DNA of 64,000 bases from positions 1 through 64,000 of the forward strand of contig CANJIS010000003.1 in NCBI GenBank assembly GCA_947474565.1. Reading direction: 5' to 3'. Positions 20,542-31,634 of this stretch are shown here, piece by piece. Position numbers and translations under genes: made by a program. The notes under the pieces are model-generated. The model was given only the letters and a program-made list of their open reading frames with translations. It searched no databases and was not told the origin of the DNA. Position 1 is the first letter of the stretch; each line of letters begins with the position of its first letter. Source of the DNA: Alphaproteobacteria bacterium. Lineage in GTDB: Bacteria > Pseudomonadota > Alphaproteobacteria > Micropepsales > Micropepsaceae.

Positions 20542-21312
20542 ATGACGGTGGCAAAAATTGAACTGATCGGTGTGAAGAAGCGCTTTGGCAAGAAGCAGGT
20601 GCTGGACGGCATCAATCTGAAAATCGACAAGCAATCCTCCACCGTCATCATCGGCGGCTCCGGCACCGGCAAATCGGTCACTATCAAATGCATTCTGGGC
20701 ATCATCACGCCCGATGAAGGCACCATCCTGATCGACGGCGTGGATGTGACCCACCTTCGCGGCGCGGCCCGTGATGCGGTGATGCGCAAGTTCGGCATGC
20801 TGTTTCAGGGCGCCGCCTTGTTCGACTCGCTCACGGTTTGGGAAAATGTCGCCTTCGGTCTGATCCAGGGCAGGGGCATGAACCGCAACCAGGCCAAGGA
20901 TATCGCCATCCAGAAATTGGCCAAGGTCGGGCTGGGCTCCGATGTGGCGTATCTCTCGCCCGCCGAATTGTCCGGCGGCATGCAAAAGCGCGTCGGCCTG
21001 GCCCGCGCCATCGCCGCCGATCCGGAAATCATTTTCTTTGACGAACCCACCACCGGCCTCGACCCGATCATGGCGGACGTGATCAACGACCTGATCGTCT
21101 CCACGGTGCGCGATGTCGGCGCCACCGCGCTGTCCATCACCCATGACATGGTCAGCTCGCGCAAGATTTCCGACCGCATCGCCATGCTCTATGGCGGCAA
21201 GATCATCTGGGACGGCCCCACCAGCCAGATCAACCAGAGCGGCAATGACTATGTGGACCAGTTCATCCATGGCCGGGCTGAGGGCCCGATCAAAATGGCC
21301 GTGAAAGCCTAG
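20542..21312 (+). CDS. MlaF-like ABC transporter ATP-binding protein
   Basis: GGSGTGKSVTIKCILGIITPDEG, LSGGMQKRVGLARAIAADPEIIFFDEPTTGLDPI. Confidence 0.94.
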   Translation: MTVAKIELIGVKKRFGKKQVLDGINLKIDKQSSTVIIGGSGTGKSVTIKCILGIITPDEGTILIDGVDVTHLRGAARDAVMRKFGMLFQGAALFDSLTVWENVAFGLIQGRGMNRNQAKDIAIQKLAKVGLGSDVAYLSPAELSGGMQKRVGLARAIAADPEIIFFDEPTTGLDPIMADVINDLIVSTVRDVGATALSITHDMVSSRKISDRIAMLYGGKIIWDGPTSQINQSGNDYVDQFIHGRAEGPIKMAVKA

Positions 21313-21362
21313 CCTGCACAGGGCTTGCTAATTCTGTTCTCTTTTTGTACTCATTTGCCATC

Positions 21363-22760
21363 ATGGCCAAATCATCCCCCACCTTCGCCTGCCAGACCTG
21401 TGGCGCGGTTACGCCCAAATGGTCGGGAAAATGCGAAACCTGCGATGGCTGGAACACCATTACCGAAGAAGGCGCGGCGCCGCCGCTGGGGTCTGGTGCG
21501 GCGCGCCGCAGCAAAGGCCGCAAATTTGCGCTCGAGGATCTCAAATCCCTGGACGCCCCGCCGCCCCGCCGTGTCACCGGCATCGCCGAGTTCGACCGCG
21601 TCACCGGCGGCGGCCTGGTGCCAGGCTCCGCGCTGTTGATCGGCGGCGATCCCGGCATCGGCAAATCCACCATCATTCTTCAGGCCCTGGGCGAGTATGT
21701 GAAACAGGGCGGCCACGCCATCTACATCTCCGGCGAAGAAGCCATGGCGCAGGTGCGGATGCGCGCCGCCCGCATGGGTCTGTCCGACGCGCCGCTGATG
21801 CTGGGTGCTGCCACCAATGTCGAAGACATTCTCGCCACGCTTGAGGCCGGCAGGGCTCCCGGCATCATCGCGGTGGATTCTATCCAGACCTTATGGACCG
21901 GGGCTTTGGATGCCGCCCCCGGCACCATTGCCCAGGTCCGCACCGCCAGCTTTGATCTGGTGCGCTACGCCAAGGCCTCCGGCGCGGCGCTGCTTCTGGT
22001 CGGCCATGTCACCAAGGACGGCCAGATCGCCGGCCCCAAGGCGGTGGAGCATCTGGTGGACGCGGTGCTCTATTTTGAAGGTGAGCGCGGTCATCATTTC
22101 CGGGTACTGCGCGCGGTGAAGAATCGTTTTGGCCCCACGGATGAGATCGGCGTATTCGAAATGACCGGCACCGGTCTTTCCCAGGTCGCCAATCCCTCGG
22201 CGCTTTTCCTCGGTGACCGTGACAGCGTCGCGCCCGGCACAGCAGTGTTCGCAGGTCTGGAAGGCACCAGGCCCTTGCTGTGTGAGATTCAGGCGCTGGT
22301 GGCGGCCTCCAGCTTCGGCACGCCACGCCGTGCGGTGGTGGGCTGGGATACCGGCCGCTTGGCCATGATCATGGCGGTGCTGGATGCCCGCGCCGGCGTG
22401 GGAATCGGCAGCTCCGATGTCTATCTCAACGTGGCCGGCGGCATGAAAATCGGGGAACCGGCCGCCGACCTGGCTGCGGCGGCGGCGTTAATCTCTTCTT
22501 TTGGCGGTGAACCTCTGCCCAGGGAGACTGTATTTTTTGGCGAGATATCCCTTTCGGGCGATACCCGTCCCGTGCCCCAGGCCGAACTTCGCCTGAAAGA
22601 GGCGGCCAAGCTGGGTTTTAAGTCGGCCTATATCCCCAAGGGAACCAAGGCCGACGGCGCAGGCCTGAAATTAACGGAAGTAAACACCGTGGCTGATCTT
22701 CTGATCTTCGCCGGAACCGGGCGCGCGAAGAAGAGAGGTATGGTAGAATCGAATCAATGA
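21363..22760 (+). CDS. radA: DNA repair protein RadA
   Basis: Zinc finger CQTCGAVTPKWSGKCETCDGWNT, GGDPGIGKSTI, KNRFGPTDEIGVFEM. Confidence 0.96.
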   Translation: MAKSSPTFACQTCGAVTPKWSGKCETCDGWNTITEEGAAPPLGSGAARRSKGRKFALEDLKSLDAPPPRRVTGIAEFDRVTGGGLVPGSALLIGGDPGIGKSTIILQALGEYVKQGGHAIYISGEEAMAQVRMRAARMGLSDAPLMLGAATNVEDILATLEAGRAPGIIAVDSIQTLWTGALDAAPGTIAQVRTASFDLVRYAKASGAALLLVGHVTKDGQIAGPKAVEHLVDAVLYFEGERGHHFRVLRAVKNRFGPTDEIGVFEMTGTGLSQVANPSALFLGDRDSVAPGTAVFAGLEGTRPLLCEIQALVAASSFGTPRRAVVGWDTGRLAMIMAVLDARAGVGIGSSDVYLNVAGGMKIGEPAADLAAAAALISSFGGEPLPRETVFFGEISLSGDTRPVPQAELRLKEAAKLGFKSAYIPKGTKADGAGLKLTEVNTVADLLIFAGTGRAKKRGMVESNQ

Positions 22761-23433
22761 ACCTGTACTTCACCTTCGTGGACTTCCTGGTGGTGGCGGC
22801 GATCATCGTCTCCGCTGGCTATGCCGCCTATCGCGGCTTCACGAGTGAGACGCTCACCATCTTCGCCTGGGCGGCGGCCGCTTTCGCGACCCTCTATTTC
22901 GGTCCCTGGCTCGTTCCCGTCACCCGCACCATGATCGCCACATACTGGCTGGCTGAAGTGGCCGCTTATGCCGGCGTCTTCCTGGTGGTGTTCATCCCGC
23001 TTTCTTTCATGACCCATCGTTTTTCACAGACCGTCAAAAATTCGCCCATCGGTCCGCTCGACCGCTTTCTGGGAATCGCGTTCGGCGTGGTTCGTGGAAT
23101 GGTGGTGGTGGGCCTTTGCTATATCGCCTTTACCAAGTTTGAGCCGCCCAGAGATCAACCGCGCTGGCTCACCGAGGCCCGTACCTATCCCATCATGCAG
23201 ACGACGGCGCTGGCCCTGCTGTCCGCGGTGCCCAGCCAGACCCCCCGCGAATACATAACACCTGAGACCAGCCGTCATAAAGACAGCCTGGGTGAATTGA
23301 TCCGTCAACAGGATGCAGACGCTGCGGCTTCTGACCGCCACGTTTCCGCCAAAAAGCCCGAAAAAACCTATGGCGCCACCGACCGCCGCGCGCTAGATAG
23401 GCTTTTCGAGACGTCAGGCGGAAGCGGCAGGCC

Positions 23434-23437
<4 letters not shown>
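22757..23437 (+). CDS. cvpA: CvpA family protein
   Basis: TFVDFLVVAAIIVSAGYAAYRGFTSETLTIFAWAAAAFATLYF, four TM helices, immediately upstream of purF. Confidence 0.88.
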
Positions 23438-24918
<1,481 letters not shown>

Positions 24919-24938
24919 TTTTGCCGTCACCGCCAAAC

Positions 24939-25646
24939 ATGACCAAGCCCCTTCAGGATAAAATCATTCTCGTCACCGGCGCTTCGCGCGGCATCGGCCG
25001 CGCCGCCGCCATCGCGCTGGGCGAGGCCGGGGCGCACGTCATCTGCATCGCGCGTACGGTTGGCGGGCTGGAAGAAACCGACGACGCCATTGTGAAGGCA
25101 GGCGGCACCGCGACCCTGGTGCCGTTGAATCTTAAGGATTTCGCGGCCATCGACCGGCTGGGCGCTTCCATTTTCGAACGCTGGGGCAAGCTCGATGGCT
25201 TTTTCGGCAATGCCGGTGTGCTGGGCACGCTTACGCCGCTCACCCATCTGGAGCCGAAGGATTTCGCCGAATTGCTTGACGTGAACATCACGGCCAATTG
25301 GCGGCTGATCCGTTCGCTTGATCCGTTGCTGCGCCTTTCCGATGCCGGACGGGTGCTGTTGATGACCTCGGGCATGGCGCGCAAGCACACGCCCTATTGG
25401 GGCGGTTACGCCATGAGCAAGGCGGCGCTGGAATCCCTGGGCCTGACCTATGCCGCCGAATGTGAAGGCGGCAAGATTAGGGTCAATCTTCTCAATCCTG
25501 GCCCCATCCGTACCGCCATGCGCCGGAAGGCGATGCCGGGCGAGGATCCCGCCACCCTCAAGCGCCCCGAATTGCTGGGGCCGCTGATCGTGGATTTGCT
25601 GTCACCGTCCAACCAGAAAAACGGCGAACGGATCGACTTCCAGTAA
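24939..25646 (+). CDS. SDR family NAD(P)-dependent oxidoreductase
   Basis: ILVTGASRGIGRAAAIALGEAGAHVICIAR, NAGVLG, YAMSKAALESL. Confidence 0.92.
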   Translation: MTKPLQDKIILVTGASRGIGRAAAIALGEAGAHVICIARTVGGLEETDDAIVKAGGTATLVPLNLKDFAAIDRLGASIFERWGKLDGFFGNAGVLGTLTPLTHLEPKDFAELLDVNITANWRLIRSLDPLLRLSDAGRVLLMTSGMARKHTPYWGGYAMSKAALESLGLTYAAECEGGKIRVNLLNPGPIRTAMRRKAMPGEDPATLKRPELLGPLIVDLLSPSNQKNGERIDFQ

Positions 25647-25651
25647 TCCTG

Positions 25652-25686
25652 CGGATCGCCAATTACGGATCGCCAATTACGGATCG
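25652..25686. repeat. 14-bp tandem direct repeat overlapping der stop codon (2.5 copies)
   Basis: cggatcgccaatta cggatcgccaatta cggatcg; second copy ends in the TTA (reverse TAA) of der. Confidence 0.85.
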
Positions 25687-27071
25687 TACGGATTGCGGCT
25701 GTTGCCCCGCATCACCAGCCGGATCGGTGTGCCTTTCAGCCCGAAAGCCTCACGCAGGCCATTTACCAGATAGCGTTGATAGGCCTCGGGCAGGGCGTCC
25801 AGCTGGCTGCCGAACAGCGCGAAGGTGGGCGGCCGGCTTTTGATCTGGGTCATGTAACGGATCTTCATCCGCCGCCCGCTCACGGCCGGAGGGGCGTGGC
25901 GTGACACGGCGCTTTCCAGAAACCGGTTCAAGGCCGCGGTGGGAACGCGGCTGTTCCAGGCTTTGTCGGCAGCGATCACCGCCGGCACCAGCCGGTCCAC
26001 GCCCTGGCCGGTCTTGGCCGATACCGCCACCATCGCCGCGCCAATAACCTGCGGCAACAACCGGTCCAGCTTCTCGCGCAGCTCCGCGATGGCGCCGCCG
26101 CAGTCTTCTCGAATGTCCCATTTGTTGACCGCGAAAACCACGGCGCGGCCTTCGCGCGCAATCAGATCGGCAATCGTCAGGTCCTGTTTCTCGAAGGGCT
26201 GGGTGGCGTCGATCATCACGATCACGCAATCGGCAAAGCGGATCGCTTCCAGGGTAGAGGAGACCGACATGCCTTCCAGCACTTCTCCCGCCACGCGCGC
26301 CTTTTTGCGCAGGCCCGCCGTGTCATGCAGCAGGATATCGCGTTCGCCCGCCTTCCAGGGCGCGACAATGGAATCGCGCGTGAGGCCCGCTTCCGGTCCG
26401 ACGATGGAGCGTTCGTCCCCCAACAGCCGGTTGAACAGGCTAGACTTGCCGACATTGGGTCGTCCCACCAAGGCCAGCCGCAGCGGCCGGTCCGTATAAT
26501 CTTCTTCCCGCTCTTCTTCTTCTTTTTCTTCTGTGTTTTCTTCTGGTTCTTCTTCTTCCCCAGTGTCCGCCGGGACATAAGCATGCGGCGCAATCGGCGC
26601 CAGCACTTCGGCCAGATCGATAAAGCCCAGCGCATGCTCCGCCGACAATTCTATCGGCGCGCCAAAGCCCAGCCCATGCATTTCGCCCAGGTCGGTGCGG
26701 CCTTCGCATTTGTTGGCGGCCAGGATGATTTTCTTTCCGGTCTTGCGCAGGGCCCGGGCAATTTCCTTGTCCGCGTCTGTCAGGCCTTCCCGGGCATCGG
26801 TGATGAACAGCAGCACTTCGGCATCGGCGATGGCGGTAAGCGTCTGTTCCACCATGCGCCCCGTGAGGCTTGTGTCGCCGCCCTTGCCTTCAAAACCGGC
26901 GGTGTCGATGACCCGAAGCTCCAGACCATGGAACACCGCCTCCGCAATGCTGCGGTCGCGGGTGACCCCCGGCGTGTCATGGACAATCGCCAGCCGCCGC
27001 CCGAGCAGGCGATTGAAGATGCTGGATTTTCCGACATTCGGCCGGCCGACAATGGCAATTGTAAGCGGCAT
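25677..27071 (-). CDS. der: Ribosome biogenesis GTPase Der (EngA)
   Basis: Two G domains (GRPNVGKSSIFNRLLG, GRPNVGKSSLFNRLLG) and KH-like C-terminal domain; acidic linker between G domains. Confidence 0.96.
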   Translation of the reverse strand: MPLTIAIVGRPNVGKSSIFNRLLGRRLAIVHDTPGVTRDRSIAEAVFHGLELRVIDTAGFEGKGGDTSLTGRMVEQTLTAIADAEVLLFITDAREGLTDADKEIARALRKTGKKIILAANKCEGRTDLGEMHGLGFGAPIELSAEHALGFIDLAEVLAPIAPHAYVPADTGEEEEPEENTEEKEEEEREEDYTDRPLRLALVGRPNVGKSSLFNRLLGDERSIVGPEAGLTRDSIVAPWKAGERDILLHDTAGLRKKARVAGEVLEGMSVSSTLEAIRFADCVIVMIDATQPFEKQDLTIADLIAREGRAVVFAVNKWDIREDCGGAIAELREKLDRLLPQVIGAAMVAVSAKTGQGVDRLVPAVIAADKAWNSRVPTAALNRFLESAVSRHAPPAVSGRRMKIRYMTQIKSRPPTFALFGSQLDALPEAYQRYLVNGLREAFGLKGTPIRLVMRGNSRNPYDP

Positions 27072-27113
27072 GATGAATCCGGCCTCAAGGTACGAAGCGG
27101 TAGGCCTGAAAGC

Positions 27114-28517
27114 CTACCGCAGGGCCAGCAACGTGGCGTCGTTGGTATAGATATAAACGGTGCCGTCGGCCACCACCGGGGCCACCGAGGTGCCGTCATC
27201 CAGGCTCACCCGGCCCAGCAGATCACCGTTATAGGGCGAGAGCGCCTGCATATAGCCGTCCGATGACATCACCAGCAGCTTGTCGGAAACCAGCAGCGGC
27301 CCGGTCCAGGTGATGGGGTCTTCCAGATTGGTTTCATCTTCCCAATTCGGCAATTGATGCACCCAACGAACCTTGCCTTCCTTGCGGGTCAGGCAAAGCA
27401 AGCGGCTGTCATCGGTGATGACATAGACATAGTCACCTGCTGCCAGCGGCGTCTGGGTGCCGCCGACATCGCGCGACCACACCCGGTCGCCGGTGGAAAG
27501 GTTGATACCCGCCATCACGCCGGAATGGCTGATGGCAAAAACCATGTCGCGGTCAATCACGGGACGGCCGGCAATATCGTCCAACTCGCTGAGGGACGTG
27601 ACCTGGCCCGATTGGGACAGCACATCGCTCCAGGCGACCTGGCCGTTCTGTACCCGCAGCGCGTAAAGCTCACCCGACGTGTAAGGCGCCAGCACGAATT
27701 CGCCGGACACGGCGGCGCTGGTGGATGACATGATCCCGGCCGGTTCGGGAATGCCCTGATGCGACCAGAGCTGGCGGCCATCGGCTTCCGCCAGCGCCAT
27801 GAAATGATTGTCATGGGTGGAAATGAAAACCCGCCCACCGCTCACCACCGGCGCATTGACCATGGGAATGCCGACATCATGGTCCCACACCCGGTTGCCG
27901 TTCTTGGCGTCCAGCGCATAGACGACGCCCCAGCCCGAGGTGACGAACAGCTTGCCCGCGTCATAGGCAAGTCCGCCGCTGCCGCCGCTGGTGGGCACGA
28001 TGGTGTTGGGCGTGCCCAGAAGCCCCCACATCGTCGGCCAGTCGGTGCCGTTTTTGGGTGACAATTCCCGGTCCCACACGCGTTCGCCGTTGCGGGTGTC
28101 AAAGGCGAAAACATGGGATTGCGAATCCATGACATAGGCGCGGCCGCCGGCAATCACCGGCGCAGCAGTCACGCGCGACGCGGCATCCGAACCCTTGCCG
28201 CCATTGGCGTCCCAGATTTGCCGCAAGGGGCCGGGGGCAGCCAGATGATAGGTGGCGTTGGACGGGAAACCGCCCGGCTGGCTCCATTCCGGATTGCGGT
28301 ACGGCGCGGGCAGCACCACTGGCGTACTGGCGATGCTGGCATCGGGCCGGATGCTTTCATCAGTGCCCATCAGCGAAATGCGCGCGCCCTTCAGGGTGGA
28401 TCGCTTGCTGCCGCTGAACCAGCTGCTGACCGTGTTCATGGTGGAACCGCAGCCCGCGAGCGAAATCGCGAGCCCAAGCAGCAATGCGGCAGCGGTGATC
28501 CGTTTCATGGACTTCAC
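27114..28517 (-). CDS. bamB: PQQ-like beta-propeller lipoprotein, outer membrane assembly factor BamB
   Basis: Lipobox LAISLAGCGS, repeated YALDAKNGNRVWDHD beta-propeller blades, neighbour of der. Confidence 0.9.
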   Translation of the reverse strand: MKSMKRITAAALLLGLAISLAGCGSTMNTVSSWFSGSKRSTLKGARISLMGTDESIRPDASIASTPVVLPAPYRNPEWSQPGGFPSNATYHLAAPGPLRQIWDANGGKGSDAASRVTAAPVIAGGRAYVMDSQSHVFAFDTRNGERVWDRELSPKNGTDWPTMWGLLGTPNTIVPTSGGSGGLAYDAGKLFVTSGWGVVYALDAKNGNRVWDHDVGIPMVNAPVVSGGRVFISTHDNHFMALAEADGRQLWSHQGIPEPAGIMSSTSAAVSGEFVLAPYTSGELYALRVQNGQVAWSDVLSQSGQVTSLSELDDIAGRPVIDRDMVFAISHSGVMAGINLSTGDRVWSRDVGGTQTPLAAGDYVYVITDDSRLLCLTRKEGKVRWVHQLPNWEDETNLEDPITWTGPLLVSDKLLVMSSDGYMQALSPYNGDLLGRVSLDDGTSVAPVVADGTVYIYTNDATLLALR

Positions 28518-29224
28518 GGTGCGCTGGCGCCGGGCGGCGTGCCGGGAATGGGCGCCGGTGCGGGCGGCGGCACGGTGCCGAAATTGGCGGCGCCGCCGGC
28601 TTTCAGGAAGGCGGCGAAGGCGCGAGACCGTTCCTTCAAGGGATCGGGCGAAGCGGCATCATTGGCCAGAGCGTCGAACTGGATGGCCGCTGCCTGGGTC
28701 TTGCCCGCCTTGTAATCGCTATAGGCCAGCACTTCGCGCGCCATCTGTCTCCAGGCGCTTTTGTCATTGTTGATCGGCGTCAGCAGGCTTTCCAGATCGG
28801 ACCGCGAAGCGGTATCGGCCTGGATCCAGGCGGCACGCAACCGCGCCACCGCACCGATCGGCCCATTGTCCTTGCCCGCGATGTCCTTGTAGAGCGCCAC
28901 GGCTTCGCTGGTCTTGTTGCCGGAGGCCAGTGCGTTGGCCTTGCTCAACAGCGCCACCTGGGCATAGCCGCTGGGGGCGTCCTTGGTCAGGGCGTCATAG
29001 GCAGCCGCAGCCTGGTTGGGGTCAGCAATTTTCTGCGCCACGGTTAGCGCGGCCGAGGCCTTGTCAGCCTGGCTGCCTTGATAGCGCTCCCAAATCTGAT
29101 AGCCGCCAACGCCCAGGACCGCGAGCACGATCAGCGCGATGACGTATTCGCCATAGCTCTTCCAGAGTTTTTCGAGGCGTTCTTTGCGAACGTCTTCCTC
29201 GACCTCGCGGAAAATATCACTCAC
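28514..29224 (-). CDS. YfgM-like tetratricopeptide membrane protein
   Basis: MSDIFREVEEDVRKERLEKLWKSYGEYVIALIVLAVLGVGGYQIWERYQ, single TM plus TPR-like helices; next to bamB. Confidence 0.88.
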   Translation of the reverse strand: MSDIFREVEEDVRKERLEKLWKSYGEYVIALIVLAVLGVGGYQIWERYQGSQADKASAALTVAQKIADPNQAAAAYDALTKDAPSGYAQVALLSKANALASGNKTSEAVALYKDIAGKDNGPIGAVARLRAAWIQADTASRSDLESLLTPINNDKSAWRQMAREVLAYSDYKAGKTQAAAIQFDALANDAASPDPLKERSRAFAAFLKAGGAANFGTVPPPAPAPIPGTPPGASAP

Positions 29225-29337
29225 GCCTTTTTCCTTTCAGGCCGGCTTCATGCCGAATATCGGGGGCAAGGCTAATTAGCCCGTCAGGCCTGTCCGGCGC
29301 AACGTTTTCCCGGCTAGTCGCCTGATTTTCAGGCCTT

Positions 29338-30162
29338 TTATTGAGCTTTCTTCATCGGATAGACGTTTTCCGCGCCGGGGAAACGCCGCTCCCGGACGTC
29401 GGCGGCATAGTCCTTCACGGCCGCCTCGATCGCCGGGCCCAGATGGGCATATTCCCGCACGAATTTGGGCGGGTTAGGGTTCAGACCCAGCATGTCCTCC
29501 AGCACCAGCACCTGTCCGTCACAGGCCACCGACGCGCCGATGCCGATGGTGGGGATGGCGATCTGCTGGGTGATCTTGGCGGCCAGGGGCTCGGCCATGC
29601 CTTCCAGCACCACCGCGAAGGCGCCGGCTTCGGCCACCGCCTTGGCATCGGCTTCAATCGCAGGCCATTCGGCTTCCGTCCGCCCTGTGGTGCGAAAGCC
29701 GCCCGTCACATGAACCATCTGCGGCGTCAGACCGATATGGCCCATCACCGGCACGCCGCGTTCGGTAAGGTAGCGAATGGTTTGCGCCATGCGGCTGCCG
29801 CCTTCCAGCTTCACGGCAGTGGCGCCGGTTTCCTGGATAATGCGAGCCGCGTTGCGGAAGGCCACCGCAGGGCTTTCCTCATAGCTGCCGAACGGCATGT
29901 CCACCACGACCAGCGCGCGGCTCGATCCGCGCATCACGGCTTTGCCGTGGGTGATCATCATCTCAAGGGTGACACCCAGCGTGTTCTCCAGCCCGTGCAT
30001 CACCATGCCCAGACTGTCGCCGACCAGCATGATGTCCACGTAATTGTCGAGCAGCCGCGCGGTATGGGCGTGGTAGCAGGTGAGGGTGACAACCGGCTTG
30101 GCGTTTTTATGCGCGCGGATTTCCGGAACAGTGACGCGTCGGTTCTGGCTATGGACGGACAT
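29338..30162 (-). CDS. panB: 3-methyl-2-oxobutanoate hydroxymethyltransferase
   Basis: [56 protein letters not shown]; start 30162 inside the longer ORF. Confidence 0.96.
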   Translation of the reverse strand: MSVHSQNRRVTVPEIRAHKNAKPVVTLTCYHAHTARLLDNYVDIMLVGDSLGMVMHGLENTLGVTLEMMITHGKAVMRGSSRALVVVDMPFGSYEESPAVAFRNAARIIQETGATAVKLEGGSRMAQTIRYLTERGVPVMGHIGLTPQMVHVTGGFRTTGRTEAEWPAIEADAKAVAEAGAFAVVLEGMAEPLAAKITQQIAIPTIGIGASVACDGQVLVLEDMLGLNPNPPKFVREYAHLGPAIEAAVKDYAADVRERRFPGAENVYPMKKAQ

Positions 30163-30258
30163 GGGTGGTCTCCCAAAGGCAGCGCCCATTATAGCCATTT
30201 CGCGCCTGCAATAATAACGGATCTGACCGGCAGCGTTGACAGGGCAGACCCATTTAAA

Positions 30259-30270
30259 ATACTTAAGTAT
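30259..30270. promoter_or_regulatory. Putative ArsR operator: palindrome ATACTTAAGTAT abutting start codon
   Basis: Perfect 12-bp palindrome; shares ATACTTA half-site with the 12051-12075 repeat. Confidence 0.55.
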
Positions 30271-30594
30271 ATGCCTAACTATCAGGAAATGGACCGTGCT
30301 TACCAGGCCTTGGGCGACCGCACCCGCCGCGCCATGGTCGAGCGTCTGGTGCAAGGCCCCGCCAGCGTCAGCGAACTGGCCAAGGATCAGCCCATGTCGC
30401 TGCCGGCGGTGATGCTGCATCTGAAGGTGCTGGAAGAATCCGGCCTGGTGAAAAGCCGCAAGCAGGGCCGGGTGCGGACCTGTGAAGTGGTGCCCCAGAT
30501 GCTGTCCGAAGCCGAACGCTGGCTCAGCGAGCGCCGTCAGATGTGGGAACTGAGCCTCGACCGGCTGGGAAAATATCTGGGAGTAGAAAAATGA
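30271..30594 (+). CDS. ArsR family winged-helix transcriptional regulator
   Basis: [73 protein letters not shown]; in-frame ATG at 30271 within the ORF 29341..30594. Confidence 0.92.
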   Translation: MPNYQEMDRAYQALGDRTRRAMVERLVQGPASVSELAKDQPMSLPAVMLHLKVLEESGLVKSRKQGRVRTCEVVPQMLSEAERWLSERRQMWELSLDRLGKYLGVEK

Positions 30595-31049
30595 GTTCAC
30601 GCTCCGCCGTTCACGGCAGTTTCACCATCACCCGCAACTGGAAGGTGTCGTCCGCCAAGGTCTTCGCCGCCTTCGCGGACGAAGCGGCCAAGGACAAATG
30701 GTTCGGAGGACTGCCCGGCTGGGAAAAGCTCAAAAAGGCTTTTGATTTTCGCGAAGGCGGGCATGAACATCTGTCCGGCCGCCACCCCAACGGCATGGTT
30801 TCGGCCTTCGATTGCGTCTATCGCGACATCATTCCCAATGAACGGATCGTCTATTCCTATGTGATGCATCTGGACGGCAAGAAGATTTCCGTCTCCCAGG
30901 CCTGTATCGAATTCAAGGCGGATGGCGCCGGCACCAAACTGGTGGTGCGCGAAGACGGCATTTTTCTTGACGGTTATGACGATAAGGGCAGCCGGGAGCA
31001 TGGCACCAATTTGCTGATGGATCTGTTGGGCAAAACATTGGAGGCCTGA
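30591..31049 (+). CDS. SRPBCC (AHSA1-like) domain protein
   Basis: [39 protein letters not shown] overlap with ArsR gene. Confidence 0.9.
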   Translation: MSSRSAVHGSFTITRNWKVSSAKVFAAFADEAAKDKWFGGLPGWEKLKKAFDFREGGHEHLSGRHPNGMVSAFDCVYRDIIPNERIVYSYVMHLDGKKISVSQACIEFKADGAGTKLVVREDGIFLDGYDDKGSREHGTNLLMDLLGKTLEA

Positions 31050-31051
31050 AA

Positions 31052-31450
31052 ATGACCCAAGATCTGCGCGAAACGGCCAAGAACTATTACCGCGCCTTTG
31101 AACGCCATGACCGCGCTTTCATGGAAAGCCATCTGGCGGCGGATTTCACCTTCACCAGCCCGTTCGATGAGCATATCGACCGCGCCGCCTATTTTCGCCG
31201 CTGCTGGCCGGAAAAGCCCCTGCACCAAAAATTCGACTTTGTGACGGTGATGCAGGACGGCGAACGCGTCTTTGTCGCCTATGACGCCACCATGCGCCTG
31301 CCCAACCCCACCCATCCGCACGCCCGCTTCCGCAATGCCGAACTCATGACCTTCGAAGGCGGCAAGCTGAAAAGCGTGGAAGTGTTTTTCGGTGATCCGC
31401 CGGGCGGCCTGACGCGCCACCAATTCGCGGTTCAATCGGGCGCGGCATAA
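31052..31450 (+). CDS. NTF2/SnoaL-like nuclear transport factor 2 family protein
   Basis: ENYYRAFERHDRAFMESHLAADFTFTSPFDEHIDRAAYFRRCWP-type pattern, 132 aa. Confidence 0.82.
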   Translation: MTQDLRETAKNYYRAFERHDRAFMESHLAADFTFTSPFDEHIDRAAYFRRCWPEKPLHQKFDFVTVMQDGERVFVAYDATMRLPNPTHPHARFRNAELMTFEGGKLKSVEVFFGDPPGGLTRHQFAVQSGAA

Positions 31451-31454
31451 AAAA

Positions 31455-31560
31455 GGCCCGGATCGCGCTGGGGTGAGGAGCGGCGCGCATATGCGCGTGA
31501 GCAGGTCCAGTGGACCTGCGAAAGTGACGAACGCCGCGAGCTTGGGCGAGCGGCCGGGCC
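31455..31560 (+). repeat. Copy A of dispersed palindromic intergenic repeat
   Basis: Ends ggcccgg/ccgggcc are inverted; contains cgcgcatatgcgcg (31484-31497) and gcaggtcca-g-tggacctgc (31501-31519) hairpins, then gacgaacgccgcgagcttgggcgagcggc. Confidence 0.75.
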
Positions 31561-31584
31561 AGCCTCCAGGTTTTCGCTCAAAGA

Positions 31585-31613
31585 AAAAGGCCGGTCTTTC
31601 GACCGGCCTTTTC
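31585..31613 (-). terminator. Terminator hairpin for rplI (bidirectional appearance)
   Basis: aaaaggccggt-ctttcg-accggcctttt with A-tract/T-tract flanks. Confidence 0.85.
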
Positions 31614-31634
31614 TATTGCAGGTTGCTGAGAAAC

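Noticed and set aside
30163-30600. 146-residue N-terminal extension of panB in the ORF track
   Set aside because: Antisense to the ArsR gene; canonical PanB start is at 30162.
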